NCBI GenBank assembly: GCA_024693365.1
Contig: JAILLF010000010.1
Location: 229,247 to 293,246, forward strand
Origin: Acetatifactor sp.
GTDB taxonomy: Bacteria > Bacillota > Clostridia > Lachnospirales > Lachnospiraceae
Length of the DNA: 64,000 nucleotides
Reading direction: 5' to 3'
Every line of letters begins with the position of its first letter. The stretch's first letter is position 1. Under the pieces are notes generated by a model. That model did not search any database. It had not been told where the DNA came from and worked only from the letters and a program-made list of their open reading frames with translations. Positions 61,332 through 64,000 of the stretch are shown one piece after another. The translations under genes and the position numbers were made by a program.

Positions 61332-62505
61332 TCGTAAACCTTTTATTCAAAATAAGGTCAACAATTTCTCTAATGACGCCCTGTCCACCGTTATGTTTTG
61401 CAACATAACGGGATACATTTTTAACTTCATCCATAGCATCAGCTGGACAACATGATAATCCAACAATTTTTAGCGCTTCTACATCATTCAGGTCATCACC
61501 AACATAACAAACATTTTCAAGATCAAAGCCTTGCTCTTTACAAATCCTTCGAATTGCTTCCGCTTTATTTTGACACCCTTTTACATAAAAATCTAGTTTT
61601 AGTTTTCCAGCCCTTCTTTCATTCAACCCTACATTTTCTCCGGTAATCAGACCAGTTAGGATCTCATGATCTCTCAGCAGGGAAAAACCCATTCCGTCCC
61701 TAGTATTAAACTTTTTTAGTTCATCTCCTTTTTCGGAATAATACATTCCACCATCTGTCAAACAACCATCACAATCAGTCAAAAGCACTTTAATCCTCGA
61801 ATAATCCGATTTGGCTGCTATTCCATTCTTTTTCATCAATTCTTCTATAATGATCCAATCACTTGGCTCATCGATTTCAAAGAAAGAATCCTCCGACATT
61901 TCAACTGCTTTTATATTACCGGAAATCCTATTTTGTGAATTCAAAAGATTCTTCTTTGAAGTAATGTAAAATGCGCCGTTTTCGACCAAAAAGCCATCAA
62001 ATTCTTGTCTCCTAGGCCTTTGAAACACATCATAATTACCAGGAAAGACATATCCATGATCATCCAGCTGCCAATAAAAGCGTTTTTGTCTAACTACGGA
62101 AAGAACGCTATCCGTTCCTTCCTCAAAGAAGGTTTCAAAACCTTTGTTTAAGTCTGAAGCCTGCAACAGCGGGGATGTCGCTTGAATAAGAACAATATTA
62201 TCAAATTCATATGTATTTGCAAATTCAAGCATCGCAAATTCGGTAGACGCCGTATCGGAAGCAGATTCCGCCGAACGACCAATTACCTCTAGATTGCGAA
62301 ACGAATTTGCTTCCTCTTCCTTAAAACCCTCAATTACGGATTTTATTTGCAAACTGTCCGTTGCTACGTATATTTTATCTAAATAAGCGCATTCACACGC
62401 AGCTTTAACACCCCAATATACCAATGGCTTGCCAGAAATTAACTTGATGTTTTTTAATGGAATGGACTTGCTTCCACCCCTAACCGGAATAAATGCTACA
62501 TTCAT
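61315..62505 (-). CDS. CMP-nonulosonate cytidylyltransferase fused to KdsC-type HAD phosphatase
   Basis: The product is 396 residues in two domains. Residues 1-225 form a NeuA-type cytidylyltransferase: FIPVRGGSKSIPLKNIKLIS, LIQATSPLLQASDLNKGFE and FEIDEPSDWIIIEELM. Residues 236-396 form a KdsC-like HAD phosphatase: VLLTDCDGCLTDGGMYYSEK with the DxD nucleophile at about 244-246, LITGENVGLNERRAGKLKLD and CYVGDDLNDVEALKIVGLSC. The fusion joins dephosphorylation of a nonulosonate-9-phosphate to CMP activation, which fits Kdn-like or sialic acid synthesis through a 9-phosphate. The start at ATG 62505 has GGAG upstream. The gene is GC-poor. Confidence 0.85.
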   Translation of the reverse strand: MNVAFIPVRGGSKSIPLKNIKLISGKPLVYWGVKAACECAYLDKIYVATDSLQIKSVIEGFKEEEANSFRNLEVIGRSAESASDTASTEFAMLEFANTYEFDNIVLIQATSPLLQASDLNKGFETFFEEGTDSVLSVVRQKRFYWQLDDHGYVFPGNYDVFQRPRRQEFDGFLVENGAFYITSKKNLLNSQNRISGNIKAVEMSEDSFFEIDEPSDWIIIEELMKKNGIAAKSDYSRIKVLLTDCDGCLTDGGMYYSEKGDELKKFNTRDGMGFSLLRDHEILTGLITGENVGLNERRAGKLKLDFYVKGCQNKAEAIRRICKEQGFDLENVCYVGDDLNDVEALKIVGLSCCPADAMDEVKNVSRYVAKHNGGQGVIREIVDLILNKRFTNDNNV

Positions 62506-62534
62506 GTTTGTCTCCATAGAATAAAACCATTTTA

Positions 62535-63410
62535 TTAGTGTTTTCGATACTTTAGTTTATCTCTTTGAATTTGCTCGATTGGAAGAATCTCTTGATTCTT
62601 AAAGGTTAATGATTCATATACTGCATTTAAGTTTCTCACCAGTTTCCGAATGCCATCCGGTTCAAGAGATGCCGCGTGATCTGTCCCTTTCCATGTACGA
62701 TCTAATGTGTAGTGTCGCTCAATGTACTCAGCCCCTAATGTATACGCGGCAATGTCAACGGCAATTCCCAGATGATGTCCCGAAAAACCAATCGCTCTCA
62801 CTCGGTTTTGATATTGTTCCTTCATCCTTGTAATTTCCAACAGGCAAATGTCTTTAAACGGAACCGGATATCCGGAAGTGCAATTATACAGGATCAAATC
62901 CATTGCCCTGTTTTTCCTTTCAAATAATTGCACTATTTGCTCTTCTTCTTCTCTTGTCGTCATTCCGAATGATAATTGTATTTCACCTTCGTAATTATCG
63001 CAGAGCCATTCCAACATTTGAAAATGTGTGTTACATGCAGAAGGTATTTTAATAAATTGCGGTTGCAAAGAAGTGATTTCTTTAGCACTTGTTAAATCCC
63101 ATACAGAAGTTGAATATATGATTCCAGCATCCTCACACCATTTCTTTAACTGTCTATGCTGATCCAAATCAAACTCAAGGAACTCTCTATGGGCTCCATA
63201 TGTTTCTCCGTATGCATACGCCGGATTCGGGTGCGGTGCGTTATACTGTTCTGGCGTAAGTAATTCCTTTGGACATCTCTTCTGAAATTTTATGGCATCT
63301 GCCTTACAAAAATGAGCCGCCGTTTCAATGAGGTCTTTCGCGATGTCCATGCGCCCCATGTGATTACATCCAGCTTCCGCGATAACAAAAGGTTTCTTAT
63401 AAAATATCAT
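62535..63410 (-). CDS. Short NeuB-family nonulosonate(-phosphate) synthase lacking the SAF domain
   Basis: The product is 291 residues and contains only the TIM-barrel part of NeuB: FVIAEAGCNHMGRMDIAKDL, ADAIKFQKRCPKELLTP, SVWDLTSAKEIT, then FSGHHLGIAVDIAAYTLGAE and IERHYTLDRTWKGTDHAASL. The C-terminal antifreeze-like SAF domain of PseI and NeuB is absent. Short synthases of this kind resemble Kdn-9-phosphate and related enzymes that use phosphorylated substrates, which fits the HAD phosphatase in the next gene. GGGAG lies upstream of the ATG. The IS110 element begins close upstream. Confidence 0.82.
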   Translation of the reverse strand: MIFYKKPFVIAEAGCNHMGRMDIAKDLIETAAHFCKADAIKFQKRCPKELLTPEQYNAPHPNPAYAYGETYGAHREFLEFDLDQHRQLKKWCEDAGIIYSTSVWDLTSAKEITSLQPQFIKIPSACNTHFQMLEWLCDNYEGEIQLSFGMTTREEEEQIVQLFERKNRAMDLILYNCTSGYPVPFKDICLLEITRMKEQYQNRVRAIGFSGHHLGIAVDIAAYTLGAEYIERHYTLDRTWKGTDHAASLEPDGIRKLVRNLNAVYESLTFKNQEILPIEQIQRDKLKYRKH

Positions 63411-63435
63411 GTCATTCTCCCTCGTATTATATAGT

Positions 63436-63660
63436 CATACCCCTTCTTTACCTTTTCTCAAGGTTAGGGTATGCTGTTGAAGATGCTGTGGCTTGGTATC
63501 ATTCTCCTACCGCACGGACGGTTAAATAAAGGCTCCAACCACAGCCTCTTTGTTACATTGTTAATCAGTTAGATACCGCATGACGGTTTATGTAGAACGA
63601 GGTTACGAAGGCAAAGGGCCCTGTGGATCCAAGACGGCATCAAAATACCACAAAGGAGGA
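63436..63660 (+). ncRNA. Candidate IS110 bridge RNA region (non-coding left end)
   Basis: About 230 non-coding bases precede the transposase. CATACCC with ACCTT pairs with AAGGT and GGGTATG (63436-63473), then GCTGTGG and TTGG (about 63481-63497) pair with CCAA and CCACAGC around 63537-63550. IS110-group elements encode the guide (bridge) RNA in exactly this position, so a structured RNA is expected. The loop assignments for target and donor DNA cannot be made without the element ends and insertion site. Confidence 0.45.
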
Positions 63661-63668
63661 TTTCCCAC

Positions 63669-64000
63669 ATGATTTATGTAGGCATTGATGTTGCCAAGGA
63701 CAAGCATGATTGCTGTATCCTGGATGCGAACGCCGAGAAGCTTTTCCCGACCTTCACCATCCAAAACAATCAGACCGGATTCGGCGAACTGTACGAAAGG
63801 CTGAATTCCGTGACGGGGGACAATTCCGAAATAAAAGTAGGACTTGAAGCCACCGGCCACTATTCACTCAACCTTCTGGGTTCGCTCATTGATAAAGGTC
63901 TGACCACCTTCGTTATCAACCCGTTACACACTAATCTTTACAGAAAAGGTCAAAGCCTTAGAAAGACGAAAACGGATAAAGTCGACGCCAGTTCGATTGC
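63669..64000 (+). CDS. IS110 family transposase, N-terminal part (cut by window edge)
   Basis: About 110 residues of a DEDD-type RuvC-like recombinase are visible. It begins MIYVGIDVAKDKHDCCILDA (first acidic residue in GIDVAK), has VGLEATGHYSLNLLGSLID (the Glu) and VINPLHTNLYRKGQSLRKTK with TDKVDAS (Asp), all in the family order. GGAGG lies 9 bases upstream of the ATG. The C-terminal Tnp domain with the catalytic Ser lies beyond the window. Its codon context (NAT before GTN) differs from resident genes, as expected for a mobile element. Confidence 0.93.
   Translation, partial: MIYVGIDVAKDKHDCCILDANAEKLFPTFTIQNNQTGFGELYERLNSVTGDNSEIKVGLEATGHYSLNLLGSLIDKGLTTFVINPLHTNLYRKGQSLRKTKTDKVDASSI

Noticed and set aside
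63603..63860. 85-residue minus-strand open frame within IS110
   Set aside because: It is antisense to the transposase reading frame and lacks a ribosome site or domain.

Overview
The window looks like a chromosomal segment of an anaerobic Firmicute, most probably a Lachnospiraceae-type clostridium. The evidence is the rpmB / asp23 / fakA / recG block, a GerW sporulation protein, a GGGtGRT protein paired with an Fe-S scaffold, Lachnospiraceae-style U32 proteins, and strong AGGAGG ribosome sites with consistent 17-bp-spaced sigma-A promoters. Nearly all genes lie on the minus strand. recG is cut by the left edge and an IS110-family transposase by the right edge.

Layout. 0-5.7 kb: recG, fakA, asp23, divergent rpmB, gerW, DUF2953 and a Nudix hydrolase. 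5.7-11.6 kb: a U32 protein in two overlapping pieces, zapA, ruvAB and a MATE exporter. 11.6-18.1 kb: leuDC, ilvC, two AHAS small subunits and an AHAS large subunit, interrupted by an 800-bp non-coding region holding two copies of a long hairpin element. 18.3-28.3 kb: a lipoprotein, GGGtGRT plus Fe-S scaffold, topB, a GGDEF-EAL protein, asd, argH and a TM-helix channel protein. 28.4-38.4 kb: tRNA-Thr(CGT), then an operon for a pseudaminic-acid-like sugar (pseF, pseI, pseG, GNAT, GT52, WbqC) behind mscS and glgB. 38.4-41.6 kb: DUF1015, a small orphan gene, a third hairpin element, serA and serC. 41.7-47.7 kb: leuB-ilvD-ilvB-L,D-transpeptidase. 47.7-52.8 kb: yajC, tgt, an unusual chemoreceptor and aroC. 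52.8-57.5 kb: a LytTR/DUF3021 pair and a tandem family of secreted beta-helix proteins led by a 30-residue peptide gene and a LytTR-like operator. 57.6-63.4 kb: manC and a second nonulosonate/surface-glycan cluster (methyltransferase, flippase, CMP-transferase fused to an HAD phosphatase, short NeuB-like synthase). 63.4 kb to the end: IS110.

The genes serve branched-chain amino acid, serine, aspartate-family, arginine and chorismate synthesis, together with surface decoration by nonulosonic acids. Flagellin or capsule is a possible target; c-di-GMP and chemotaxis genes lie nearby.

The most novel signals are three. First, a family of about 180-195-bp long hairpin elements (three copies) has invariant internal motifs but arms whose sequence differs entirely between copies while staying self-complementary. 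Second, a LytTR-type operator drives a micropeptide gene and three paralogous secreted beta-helix proteins. Third, a codon-context rule (NAC rather than NAT before GTN codons) holds across the resident genes and fails in the 59.0-62.5 kb glycan genes and IS110, marking them as recent arrivals.
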